DNA of 54,115 nt. Source: Pseudomonadota bacterium (lineage in GTDB: Bacteria; Desulfobacterota; Binatia; UBA1149). A model generated the notes under the pieces. That model did not search any database, was not told the origin of the DNA, and saw nothing but the letters and a program-made list of their open reading frames with translations. The position numbers were made by a program, and so were the translations under genes. The stretch covers positions 1-54,115 of the forward strand of contig JACNKC010000056.1 of assembly GCA_014382245.1 (NCBI GenBank), written 5' to 3'. Below, one piece after another: positions 31,949-39,466 of this stretch; position 1 is the first letter of the stretch; the number at the start of each line of letters is the position of its first letter.

Positions 31949-32349
31949 CTGAAGCTGGAAGAGACAAGACGCTGAGGGTTTTTGCGCTGTTGTTCGGGTT
32001 GCTGGCCGTTTCCAATTTTCTCAAGCCCCTGCAGTTGAGCCCCGACGTCGGTTTCGTGCTTTTCGGCACGCGACTTGAGGGCACGGCCAACTCGATTGCG
32101 GGCCCGGCTTTCGGCCTTTATCTAGCGGCCTACGCGCTCGCCCTGTGGCGACGGCTGCCGGCCGCGCTGCCACTGGCCCTGATCTACGTGGCCTACGTGG
32201 CGGCCAACCTCGTGTTGTTCAACATGACGCCGCTTGCCGACGAAAGCGGGCTGCTCTTTGGCCTGGCCTACACTGCCGTGGCGCTGGGCGTTTCGGGTGG
32301 CTCGGCCTGGCTGCTGTGGACGGGCCGCCCCCGGTCCGACCAGGGCTGA
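31945..32349 (+). CDS. Small integral membrane protein (134 aa)
   Basis: The ATG overlaps the selenoprotein stop by 4 bases (ATGA), so it is translationally coupled. The protein has four predicted membrane helices: about residues 10-28, 45-66, 74-92 and 100-124, ending with a short basic tail. I do not recognise a family. Its strict coupling to the selenoprotein and F420-type oxidoreductase suggests a membrane partner, perhaps an anchor or quinone interface, but that is inference. Confidence 0.7.
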   Translation: MTEAGRDKTLRVFALLFGLLAVSNFLKPLQLSPDVGFVLFGTRLEGTANSIAGPAFGLYLAAYALALWRRLPAALPLALIYVAYVAANLVLFNMTPLADESGLLFGLAYTAVALGVSGGSAWLLWTGRPRSDQG

Positions 32350-32404
32350 CGGCCGGGTTCCCGGGACCGGGAACAGCCGCCCCTGGATATCAGTTTTGCG
32401 GACA

Positions 32405-32451
32405 GCCCCCGAACGGGGGGCAGGGCAATTGGCCATAACCTGGGGGAAATC
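32405..32451. promoter_or_regulatory. GC hairpin and putative enhancer motif upstream of a sigma54 promoter
   Basis: GCCCCC/GGGGGC (32405-32410 and 32416-32421) forms a hairpin or inverted repeat. It is followed by TGGGGGAAATC (32441-32451), one base different from the TGGGGCAAATC motif found upstream of the other sigma54 promoters. It lies about 90 bases before the -24 box at 32540, a normal distance for a response-regulator binding site. The rest of 32350-32539 holds nothing else recognisable. Confidence 0.4.
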
Positions 32452-32539
32452 GCAGCCGGGGCACCTGAAGCTCGCCTATGAAAACCAATGAATAGCTGTA
32501 TTTCCCGGGCTTTTACTCTACTAAAAAATGCCGGTGGTC

Positions 32540-32555
32540 TGGCACGCCCCCTGCT
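32540..32555 (+). promoter_or_regulatory. Sigma54 (-24/-12) promoter
   Basis: TGGCAC at 32540-32545, a 5-base spacer, then CTGCT at 32551-32555, matches the RpoN consensus TGGCAC-N5-TTGCW in every position but one. GG and GC dinucleotides are correctly spaced. Transcription should start near 32566, about 40 bases before a small ORF with a strong Shine-Dalgarno. Confidence 0.72.
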
Positions 32556-32605
32556 TTGCCTTCAGTATCCTTGCTCACAGCCGGAGGGGGCGAGGAGGGA
32601 TTGGA

Positions 32606-32671
32606 GTGATTGAGAGTGCATTGATGGTTGCCGTGTTTATTGCTGTCGGGGTTTTTTTTCCTTCCAGCTGA
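32606..32671 (+). CDS. 21-codon hydrophobic small protein
   Basis: A GTG at 32606 lies 7 bases after a perfect AGGAGG (32593-32598). The frame encodes MIESALMVAVFIAVGVFFPSS and then a TGA at 32669-32671. After two polar residues the peptide is almost wholly hydrophobic and long enough for one membrane helix. It is placed directly downstream of a sigma54 promoter in a gap of nearly 400 bases without other genes. No family is recognised; small membrane regulators and leader peptides are both possible. Codons include a TTT run (GTT TTT TTT) that also gives a T-tract. Confidence 0.45.
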   Translation: MIESALMVAVFIAVGVFFPSS

Positions 32672-32747
32672 GCGTCAGCGCCCGGGTATCCAAGACTGGA
32701 CGGCCGGCCCTCGGGCCGCTGCACGGACTCCGGGTTGAGAATCGGAC

Positions 32748-33371
32748 TCAGAGTTCGCGCACGAGCAGGAACCAGCTCGACATCGATTTCTCGTCCCTGG
32801 TGGCCAGGCCTATGAATACGTCGTCGGCCACCCGCCGCATGTAGTCGATCATGCGGTTGTAAACAAAACGCGATACCCCGCGTTCGTTGGGTTTTATAGT
32901 CGGCCAGCCTTCGGCGGCGCGCAGGGGCAGGCGGTTGTAGTCAAAGGCGCAGGCTCCCAACTCTGAGTCGGGCGTGTCGTGGGTGACGTAGTAGCCCGGG
33001 CCCACCACCTTCATGGTGGGGGAACGGTTGTAGCCCCACAGCTCGTTGGGCTGGGACTCGCCGCTGTCCTGCTCGTCTGGCCTGCAGCAGATCTTCTCAA
33101 ACTCGGTGAACAGCGGCAGCGAGTTCTTGCCGTGGAAAACAACCGCTTGCATGGCGGGATGATCGATGGGCACCAGGTCGCTCGTGACCACCGGGGGGTT
33201 GCTGGCCACCTGTTCCCACACGCGGGCCTGCGCCCGGGTGCCCGACAGTGAGCGCGCGGCCGCGACGGCCCGCTCGAGCGGCAGGCGGTTAAAAAAGTCT
33301 GCGAGGTCGACGGCCGACGCCGAATCATCGGCGATAATAGAGTGTAGTTCGTCCTGCCTGTCGTCTGCCAT
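32748..33371 (-). CDS. Hypothetical protein (207 aa)
   Basis: ATG 33371 follows an AGGAGG site at 10 bases and is preferred to ATG 33398. The protein is soluble, with an N-terminal helical part (ELHSIIADDSASAVDLADFFNRLPLERAVAAARSLSG) and a C-terminal alpha/beta part with KVVGPGYYVTHD, CAFDYNRLP and FVYNRMIDYMRRV. The C-terminal VADDVFIGLATR...FLLVREL resembles a small ligand-binding or PAS/lipocalin-like fold, but no named family is recognised. It is divergent from the dehydrogenase cluster, separated by about 80 bases. Confidence 0.65.
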   Translation of the reverse strand: MADDRQDELHSIIADDSASAVDLADFFNRLPLERAVAAARSLSGTRAQARVWEQVASNPPVVTSDLVPIDHPAMQAVVFHGKNSLPLFTEFEKICCRPDEQDSGESQPNELWGYNRSPTMKVVGPGYYVTHDTPDSELGACAFDYNRLPLRAAEGWPTIKPNERGVSRFVYNRMIDYMRRVADDVFIGLATRDEKSMSSWFLLVREL

Positions 33372-33454
33372 TTGCTGCCCACCTCCTGACTTCGCCATGC
33401 TAGGTCGCCCAGCCGGTCGTGGCAATGGCAACGGCACCAACCTAGACTCGGCCC

Positions 33455-33940
33455 GTGGCCGCTTACAGCCCTGGTGTTTCCTGGCGTGACCGCCGCAACC
33501 ACGGTTTAAATGACCGGGTGTTGCTGGCCGTCATCGACGCGCTCTGCCCGCACGAAGAACCTTTTGATTTTGACGCCACCAGCGATGTCCTGGGTGAGCT
33601 GAAGAGCTTTCTGCCCTTTCTACCCGGGGCGCTCAGGCTGGGCTTGCCCGCGGGCCTGGCCCTGCTCGAGTTCAGTGGCTTGCTGCTGCCGCAGCCCAGG
33701 GGTTCGGGCAGGCAACGCTTTACCAGGGCCGACAGGGACTCACGGCGGCGCACACTGGAGGCTTGGCTTCACGGCGGCGGCATACGCGAGGCCATGGTCG
33801 CCGGCCTCAAGGCGCTCTCGCTGCTGTGTTTTTACCAGCATCCCTCGGCCCAGGCTTCGCTGGGCATTGATTGGCAGGCACGGGCTGACAAGCTTACGCT
33901 TGAACGAGCCAGGCTTCTTGCCGCGGTGGCTTCGCAGTGA
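33455..33940 (+). CDS. Small subunit of a GMC-type dehydrogenase (gluconate 2-dehydrogenase subunit 3-like)
   Basis: A 161-residue protein from GTG 33455 with the opening VLLAVIDALCPHEE and a helical core (LGELKSFLPFLPGALRLGLPAGLALLEFSGLLLP), features of the small subunit that accompanies FAD-dependent GMC alcohol, sugar or sterol dehydrogenases. Family members usually carry a Tat signal; none is visible here, suggesting cytoplasmic location or a lost signal. It overlaps the GMC gene by 4 bases (GTGA), so the two are co-translated and should form a complex. Confidence 0.75.
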   Translation: MAAYSPGVSWRDRRNHGLNDRVLLAVIDALCPHEEPFDFDATSDVLGELKSFLPFLPGALRLGLPAGLALLEFSGLLLPQPRGSGRQRFTRADRDSRRRTLEAWLHGGGIREAMVAGLKALSLLCFYQHPSAQASLGIDWQARADKLTLERARLLAAVASQ

Positions 33941-35541
33941 GCACAGGGGTGTCCGAGCAGAACCTGTTGCCGCCCGAGTACTCGCTTGCCTACCCCAACG
34001 TGGAGTCAGGCCTCGACCTGGCGCCGCGACTTTCTTCGCCCCGCGTCTATCACGCCGACGCCGTGGTGGTGGGCAGCGGCGCGGGCGGGGCGCCTGTGGC
34101 TGCGCGGCTGCGCGACGCCGGGCTGGACGTGCTGTTGCTCGAAGAGGGCGGACTCTACCGCACGGCTGATTTCGTGACCGACCCCCTGGAGTCGGCCCGG
34201 CGCATGTATCGCGACGCGGGCACCAGCCTCATCCTGGGACAGCCGCCCATAACCTTTGCCGAGGGCAGGTGCGTTGGCGGATCCACCGTTATCAACGGCG
34301 GCATGTCCTGGCGCACACCCGGGCGCGTACTGCAGCACTGGGATCGCAAGCTGGGCCTGGACGGTTGCGATGAGAAGAGCATGCAGGGCTGGTTTGAGCA
34401 GGCCGAGCGCATACTGACCCCTGAGACCCAGCATCCCGAAACCATAGGAAAGCCCTTGGCCCTGTTCGCCGACGCCGCCCGTCGCAAGGGTTGGGACCCG
34501 GTCGATAACCAGCGCAATATGCACCGCTGCATGGGGCTGAACAACTGCGCCTTCGGCTGTCCGACCGGAGCCAAGCGCTCGATGCTGGTCACCGAGATTC
34601 CTCGCGCGCTGGCCGCCGGTGCGAAGCTGGTAACCAACGCCAGGGTGGACCGCGTACTGAAACACCGTCGCCGCGTGGCTGGCGTGGCGGGTAGTTTCGT
34701 CGACCTGCACGGGCGTCGGCAGGGCCGCTTCGAGGTTCGCGCGCGCCTGGTGGTGCTGGCGGCGGGCGCCCGCAACCCGCCGGGCCTTTTGCTCAGGAGT
34801 CGGCTGCGCGGTCCGATGACCGGCCGCGGCCTGCACGTGCACCCCAACGCCAAGGTGGTGGGGCTGTTTGACCAGCCGCTCGACAGCTGGGTGGGCACCC
34901 ACCAGGCCCACCAGGTCCATCGCTTCATGGACGAGGGCATACTCATGGCCGCCGCCGGAGTCCCGCCGGGCATACTGGCGGCGGGCATCCCCGGCCTCGG
35001 CGAGGAGCACGGCCGCTTGATGGCGCGCTACAACCACATGCTGACCGCCGGTTGCCTGGTGGAGGACAGCGGCCAGGGCCGCGTTCGCCTGGGACCTGAC
35101 CGCCGGCCCCTGATGACCTTCAAGTTATCGTCGCGGGATCTCGAGGTGCTGCACCGTGGCGTGCGCCTGCTGGCCGAGGGCGTATTCGAGGCTGGTGCCG
35201 AGCGCGTGTTGTTGCCCTTTGCCGACCTTCCGCTGCTCGAGTCAGCAGACGAACTCGAAAAGATTGACCAGCGACCTCGGTCACCGCAGGGGCTCGAACT
35301 GATGACAGTACACATAATGGGCAGTTGCCGCATGGCCGTCGAAGAGCGCCACGGACCCTGCGACCCCTGGGGCCGCGTACGCGGCATAGAAGGGCTGGCG
35401 GTGGCCGACGCAAGCGTCATACCCTCGCCGGTGGGGCTCAATCCCATGCAAAGCATCGTCGCGTTGGCGCTGCGCAACTGCGAGCGCTGGATCGAGGGTT
35501 TCAAGAGACAGGGAGGCAACGGTGCTGTTCACCCGTCCTGA
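33937..35541 (+). CDS. GMC-family FAD-dependent oxidoreductase/dehydrogenase
   Basis: A 534-residue flavoprotein. The Rossmann motif is VVVGSGAGGAPVAARLRDAGLDVLLLEEGG (about residues 44-73), followed by EGRCVGGSTVINGGMSWRTP and the C-terminal GMC block GSCRMAV...DPWGRVRGIEGLAVADASVIPSPVGLNPMQSIVALALR. A ferredoxin-like Cys pattern, CMGLNNCAFGCPTGAK (about 198-213), is typical of the cholesterol-oxidase-like or long-chain alcohol oxidase branch. Starts at GTG 33937, overlapping the small-subunit gene. It should oxidise an alcohol, possibly a sterol or long-chain alcohol, with electrons passing to an unknown acceptor. Confidence 0.9.
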   Translation: MSTGVSEQNLLPPEYSLAYPNVESGLDLAPRLSSPRVYHADAVVVGSGAGGAPVAARLRDAGLDVLLLEEGGLYRTADFVTDPLESARRMYRDAGTSLILGQPPITFAEGRCVGGSTVINGGMSWRTPGRVLQHWDRKLGLDGCDEKSMQGWFEQAERILTPETQHPETIGKPLALFADAARRKGWDPVDNQRNMHRCMGLNNCAFGCPTGAKRSMLVTEIPRALAAGAKLVTNARVDRVLKHRRRVAGVAGSFVDLHGRRQGRFEVRARLVVLAAGARNPPGLLLRSRLRGPMTGRGLHVHPNAKVVGLFDQPLDSWVGTHQAHQVHRFMDEGILMAAAGVPPGILAAGIPGLGEEHGRLMARYNHMLTAGCLVEDSGQGRVRLGPDRRPLMTFKLSSRDLEVLHRGVRLLAEGVFEAGAERVLLPFADLPLLESADELEKIDQRPRSPQGLELMTVHIMGSCRMAVEERHGPCDPWGRVRGIEGLAVADASVIPSPVGLNPMQSIVALALRNCERWIEGFKRQGGNGAVHPS

Positions 35542-36406
35542 CGGCGTAAAACTGGGCGGTCTCGACCCGGTGCGACGCATGTTGCCCTTCATCCTGCCCA
35601 CCCGTAACCAGGCCTCGGTACTGTGCCGCCAGCAGGTCGAGGTGGCCCCGCTCCGGGAGTTCCTGGCCGATTGGAACCGCGACCGAGAAGCGGCCCGGCA
35701 GGCGACGCTGTTTCACCTGGTGCTCAGGGCGCTCGCCATGTCGCTGCACGAGCGCCCCCGGCTCAACCGCTTCGTGATGGGGGGCAGGCTATGGGCTCGT
35801 AAGGGCTTGTGGATCTCGTTTTCGGGCAAGCAGGGTATGAACGACGACGCGCCGGTGTACACCCGCAAGCGCGAGTTTAAGGCCCAGGAGAGCCTGGCCT
35901 CGGTGGTGGACGGTCTGACCGCGGCTTCGGCCAGCGGTCGCTCGGGAGTGGAGACCGATTCGGACAAGGAGGTATCGTTGCTGCTCAGGCTGCCGGCTCC
36001 CTTGCTGCGCCTGGTCATCGGCCTTGTGCGTCTTCTCGATACCCTCAACCTGCTGCCGGCCGCCATGTTGAGGGCCGACCCGCTGTACGCCTCTGCCTTC
36101 GTCGCCAACCTGGGCAGCGTGGGCATAGACGCCTGCTATCACCACAATTACGACTACGGCAGCATCCCGATCTTTGTAACGATGGGGCGGATTCACAAGG
36201 CCGTCGTCGTCACCGCCGACGACCAGCTGCAGGCCAGGGAGGTCTTCGAGCTCAAGTTTACTTACGACGAGAGGGTGGAAGATGGCTTCTACTGTGCGCG
36301 TGCGCTCGAGCGCCTGGCCGAGCTGCTTGCCCACCCCGATCGGCTGCTCGAGGCCCCGGATATTTCGTTATCTGCCGCTGGTTCCAGTCCCGGTCAGGCC
36401 TGCTGA
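35522..36406 (+). CDS. 2-oxoacid dehydrogenase E2-like acyltransferase fold, catalytic His missing
   Basis: A 294-residue protein overlapping the GMC gene by 20 bases (start GTG 35522). It resembles the trimeric catalytic domain of E2 and CAT acyltransferases: RRMLPFILPTRNQASV, LFHLVLRALAMSLHERPRLNRFV, FVANLGSVGIDACYHHNYDYGS and FTYDERVEDGFYCARALERL. The E2 active-site motif HxxxDG appears as DERVEDG, so the catalytic His is replaced and no lipoyl or subunit-binding domains are present. It is therefore not a normal E2. Given its position in a GMC-dehydrogenase operon it may be a CoA-independent acyl-binding or structural protein. It ends inside the convergent glycosyltransferase gene (39-base overlap). 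Confidence 0.72.
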   Translation: MLFTRPDGVKLGGLDPVRRMLPFILPTRNQASVLCRQQVEVAPLREFLADWNRDREAARQATLFHLVLRALAMSLHERPRLNRFVMGGRLWARKGLWISFSGKQGMNDDAPVYTRKREFKAQESLASVVDGLTAASASGRSGVETDSDKEVSLLLRLPAPLLRLVIGLVRLLDTLNLLPAAMLRADPLYASAFVANLGSVGIDACYHHNYDYGSIPIFVTMGRIHKAVVVTADDQLQAREVFELKFTYDERVEDGFYCARALERLAELLAHPDRLLEAPDISLSAAGSSPGQAC

Positions 36407-37591
36407 CCTGGCCCCCTCGTCCAGCGGCTCACGGTGGGCGAGGTATTCGCTGAGGATGCGCGTGGTAGTGCTGCCACCCTCCATGTTGTAGCCCGGCGCT
36501 GGCGGTTTACTGTAGCGCGCTTCCTGTACTGCCTTGAGAAGCGATTCACCGTTGAGTTGCCAGGGCTCAACGACCACCGCCTGGCCTCCTTGCTCGAGGC
36601 GACGGGCCTGGCGGGCCTGGCTACCGCCCGGCTGCCGGCGCGGAATGATCACGGCAGGTGTTGAATTCTGCAGCACGTCGAGGCTGGCGTTGAAGCCCCC
36701 CTCTCCGACCACGACCTCGGCCTGGGTCAGCAGCGGGACAATGTTCTCGACGCTGCGCTGCAGTCTCACGTGGCGGTTTGAGCGGGTCAGGCGTCGCAGT
36801 TCTTTCCAGTCCTCGTTGGATATGGACGGGCCTGCCACGATCCTGGTCTCAAGGCCTTCTTCTCTCCACAGCCTGCCGTGTTCGAGGGCGGCGAGCTTGA
36901 GCAGCTTGGCAGAGTCATGTCCGCTGCCTCCGCTCACCAGCAGCTCGGGGATCGGGTTGGGCGGGGCTGCGGTCGAGTCGCTTCCGAGTTCGCTCAGGTC
37001 GACGAAACCGGTGTGAAGAATCTGTATCGGCAGTTTAACTACTTCGGGGCTGCGGTCTTGAATCCTCACGTGACCGGGGTCGGTGTGCACGAGCAACATG
37101 TCAAAACAGCTGTCGAGCAGTTCCAGCGTGTCCTGGTCGGCGAAGGCCGCTTCGCCCACGTCATCGGGGTTGCGAACACTGCAGGCCATGACCGGTACCG
37201 TGCTGCTGGCCATGGCGCTGTGTATAAGCGGCACGAGCTCAGAAGCCAGGGTGATGAGCTCAAGTGGAAAACGGTCGATGAGCAGGACCTCGGGGCTGGT
37301 GGAGGCAAAAAGCTCGAGCAGTTTTTCGCGGCGCAACTCCAGGGTCTGATCGAGGTCGCGGCGTCGGTCCACGGTCTCAATGCTCCCGTCATCGGTGAGC
37401 GTAGTCGGCGGCAGCTCCCTGACCAGTACGTTGGCCGGGGCGACAACCCCGTCGGGAATGGGGGAACCGAGCACGAGAGTGACCCTGAAGGCTTGGCCGA
37501 GGCTGTCGGCCAGGCCGAGGCTGTGACGCAGGGCACCGAGAGACCAGGAGGGTTGGCTGTAAAAAAATAGTTTTGGTAGCGGTGAAGACAT
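36368..37591 (-). CDS. Predicted glycosyltransferase (MurG/COG4671-like)
   Basis: A 407-residue GT-B fold protein. The N-terminus KLFFYSQPSWSLGALRHSLGLADSL matches the first Rossmann half of COG4671-type predicted glycosyltransferases. The C-terminal half has a nucleotide-sugar binding region with ELLVSGGSGHDSAKLL and the segment AEVVVGEGGFNASLDVLQNSTPAVIIPRR, typical of MurG-like enzymes. No signal peptide. The C-terminus (EGGSTTTRILSEYLAHREP...) is low-complexity and overlaps the convergent acyltransferase-like gene. The substrate is not predictable; cell-envelope or exopolysaccharide synthesis is likely. Confidence 0.82.
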   Translation of the reverse strand: MSSPLPKLFFYSQPSWSLGALRHSLGLADSLGQAFRVTLVLGSPIPDGVVAPANVLVRELPPTTLTDDGSIETVDRRRDLDQTLELRREKLLELFASTSPEVLLIDRFPLELITLASELVPLIHSAMASSTVPVMACSVRNPDDVGEAAFADQDTLELLDSCFDMLLVHTDPGHVRIQDRSPEVVKLPIQILHTGFVDLSELGSDSTAAPPNPIPELLVSGGSGHDSAKLLKLAALEHGRLWREEGLETRIVAGPSISNEDWKELRRLTRSNRHVRLQRSVENIVPLLTQAEVVVGEGGFNASLDVLQNSTPAVIIPRRQPGGSQARQARRLEQGGQAVVVEPWQLNGESLLKAVQEARYSKPPAPGYNMEGGSTTTRILSEYLAHREPLDEGARSAGLTGTGTSGR

Positions 37592-37616
37592 TGTGCGATG
37601 CCCCTATCCTGTATTT

Positions 37617-37921
37617 GGCTGCAAACGTCATACCACTAGCGGGCTTCTGAGTTACAGCCCGGTAATAACGCAGCCCTTTGAGTTTTGGCCACCCGCGCTC
37701 CCACCCTTTCGGGGGGACAGCAAACTGCGCGTATTGCACCGAACTGCGGGGGTATATGCCGCAGCCAGTAGCCCCGGTTGGGTTTTTTTTGCAGTGAGTC
37801 CGCAGCATCCAGATTGGCATGCTGCTTGCTCCCCTGGCTGCGTGTCGTCGTGGTGGTTCCCCCGAAAGCTACTACTTCGGTCACTGGCGGTCGGCGGCCT
37901 GAGTCGCCGGCCGTTTTTTTT
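37617..37921 (+). ncRNA. Candidate structured non-coding RNA with terminal hairpin
   Basis: The gap between the glycosyltransferase and lnt genes is about 290 bases and can fold into a series of helices: GGCTGC/GCAGCC (37617-37622 with 37670-37675) enclosing CGGGCT/AGCCCG (37640-37645 with 37656-37661), then a TCCC-CCC/GGGGGGA stem near 37707-37727, TGCGG/CCGCA near 37745-37763, GCAGCAT/ATGCTGC (37802-37808 with 37819-37825), CCGAA/TTCGG near 37862-37880, and a strong intrinsic terminator. A second T-tract lies at 37783-37790. I do not find the sequence signatures of tmRNA, RNase P RNA, SRP RNA or known riboswitches. Strand is inferred from the T-tracts. The promoter is not clear. Confidence 0.45.
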
Positions 37922-39437
37922 GTGCCGCGGCCCCCAGCGCTGCAAGCATGAGCAATACGCTCAGGCACGGCAGCCAGTCTCCCCCCAGGCTGTAAGGCCC
38001 TGGCCCAGGCCCCGGCTGTACCACGAATAATCCCACGCGCGCCGAACGCGGTCTGAGCGATCCTGCGAGCGAAGCGTCAGCGGCCAGCAGTACGCTGATG
38101 CCGGTGGTCGTTGAGCGCAGCAGGGGCAATCCGTTTTCTACCGTCCGGGGCGTGGTGAAGGCCAGGTGCTGCAAGCGGCCCGCTCCCGCTTCGAACCAGG
38201 AATCGTTGGACAGGTTTACCAGCAGGTCTGCCCCCGCGCGCGCCGCGCTCCGTGACGCCCCGGCAAATACACCTTCAAAGCAGATCAGCGGGGCGATGCT
38301 CCACCCGTCGAGTTCAAACAGCACGCGCCTGCTGCCCGGCAGGTAGTCGAGCGGATCGGCGCCAGGCAACCAACCGGGCCTGTACTCCAACCACTGCAGT
38401 AGTCTCATCTTGTCGTAGACTTTCCATTCGCCCACCGCGGGGTCGAAGAAGTAGGCCGAGTTGTATAGATGGGCGCGGCCGTCGCCGCGATCTTCGCTGC
38501 GCATGCTTCCCAGCAGCACCGCCGCGTTCTGCTGCCTGGCGAGCTCTTCGACACGTTGCTTGCTGGTCGCGTCGAAGAAGCGGGGTACAGCTGCTTCGGG
38601 CCAGACGATGAGGCGGGCGTCGGCAAGTTCGGGTCGGCGGCTGAGCTCGAGCTGGAGATCGAGGTGCGAGCTTTTTTTCGCGGGATCCCACAGGTCGTGC
38701 TGGCCCAGTCCCGGTTGTACCACGGCGACCTTGAGCGGGGGGAGCATGGGCTTATCGGCAGCAGGCAGTCCGACCAGGGCCGATAGTACGAAGGCGGCGA
38801 GCACCCCGCCCGCAACTGCGGCCGAGCGCAGGGCCTGCTCGAGCCGTTGATTCTCGATCCACGCCACCGCCAGGGCGCCTCCGAAGGCCGCCGCCAGCCA
38901 ACCGGGCAACCAGGTACCGCCCAGGCGTATGAGGGCGAAAGAGGCGGGCACGTCGTGGAAGGCCTGGCCCAGCAGTCCCCAGGGATTTCCGCCCAGCAGG
39001 CTGGCGCGCGCGAAGTCCCAGGCCGTCCAGGTACAGGCGAAAGCCAGCACTCGCAAAACCGGTGGCAGCGGGTGCAGTCTGGAGGCAAAAAGCGCGAGCA
39101 GGGCGGAAAAAAGGGCCACGTGCAGGCCCGTAAAGCCCAGCGCGAGGGCCGCGGCTCCGCCTCCGCCCAGGTCAAAGTAACGCAGGGCGGCCTGGGCTAT
39201 CCACGCACCGGTGCCCCCGAGCGCAAAAGCCCAGCCAAACAGCAGTCCGGCCAGCAGAGCGTGCCGGGGCTTGAGCGGGTTGGCCGGATCAAGCAACAGC
39301 AGCGCCAGCGGTGCTGGTGCCAGCAGGGCCGCCCACGAGAGGTCAAACGGCGGAAACGCAGTGATGTATACTAAAGCGGCTGCCAGGCATCGCGCCGGCA
39401 GTCGTGCTAGTGGGGGCGGTGTGCTCGAATCCTGCAC
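37881..39437 (-). CDS. lnt: Apolipoprotein N-acyltransferase
   Basis: Transfers an acyl chain to the N-terminal Cys of lipoproteins in the inner membrane. The protein has about six N-terminal membrane helices (residues 15-220) and a carbon-nitrogen hydrolase domain with the catalytic triad: Glu in IVWPEAAVPRFF, Lys in VYDKMRLLQWLEYRP and Cys in APLICFEGVFAG. Further family motifs are NLSNDSWF and LLRSTTTGISVLL, and there is a last helix near the C-terminus. GTG 39437 is used; the frame extends to ATG 39497, which would overlap the divergent kinase start. The enzyme fits the lipoproteins encoded in this genome, such as the one at 9866. Confidence 0.9.
   Translation of the reverse strand: MQDSSTPPPLARLPARCLAAALVYITAFPPFDLSWAALLAPAPLALLLLDPANPLKPRHALLAGLLFGWAFALGGTGAWIAQAALRYFDLGGGGAAALALGFTGLHVALFSALLALFASRLHPLPPVLRVLAFACTWTAWDFARASLLGGNPWGLLGQAFHDVPASFALIRLGGTWLPGWLAAAFGGALAVAWIENQRLEQALRSAAVAGGVLAAFVLSALVGLPAADKPMLPPLKVAVVQPGLGQHDLWDPAKKSSHLDLQLELSRRPELADARLIVWPEAAVPRFFDATSKQRVEELARQQNAAVLLGSMRSEDRGDGRAHLYNSAYFFDPAVGEWKVYDKMRLLQWLEYRPGWLPGADPLDYLPGSRRVLFELDGWSIAPLICFEGVFAGASRSAARAGADLLVNLSNDSWFEAGAGRLQHLAFTTPRTVENGLPLLRSTTTGISVLLAADASLAGSLRPRSARVGLFVVQPGPGPGPYSLGGDWLPCLSVLLMLAALGAAAQKKRPATQAADRQ
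37888..37921 (+). terminator. Strong intrinsic terminator (plus strand), inside the 3' end of lnt
   Basis: CGGTCGGCG (37888-37896), an 8-base loop, CGCCGGCCG (37905-37913) and eight T (37914-37921). One U-G pair is included in a 9-bp stem. It terminates plus-strand transcripts, although both flanking protein genes are on the minus strand, so it must serve an unannotated plus-strand RNA. The minus-strand complement encodes the last residues of Lnt. Confidence 0.75.
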
Positions 39438-39466
39438 GGCAGGACTCTCGATACTCGCGGGCCGAT

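Noticed and set aside
37617-37790. Cyclic-di-GMP or cobalamin riboswitch upstream of the glycosyltransferase
   Set aside because: Some short stretches look suggestive, but the conserved cores of these riboswitches are not present and the T-tracts point to the opposite strand.
37593-38030. A 145-codon plus-strand frame in the gap before lnt
   Set aside because: Composition is not protein-like (Trp/Cys/Pro-rich), it runs through strong hairpins and a terminator and overlaps lnt; a structured RNA explains the region better.
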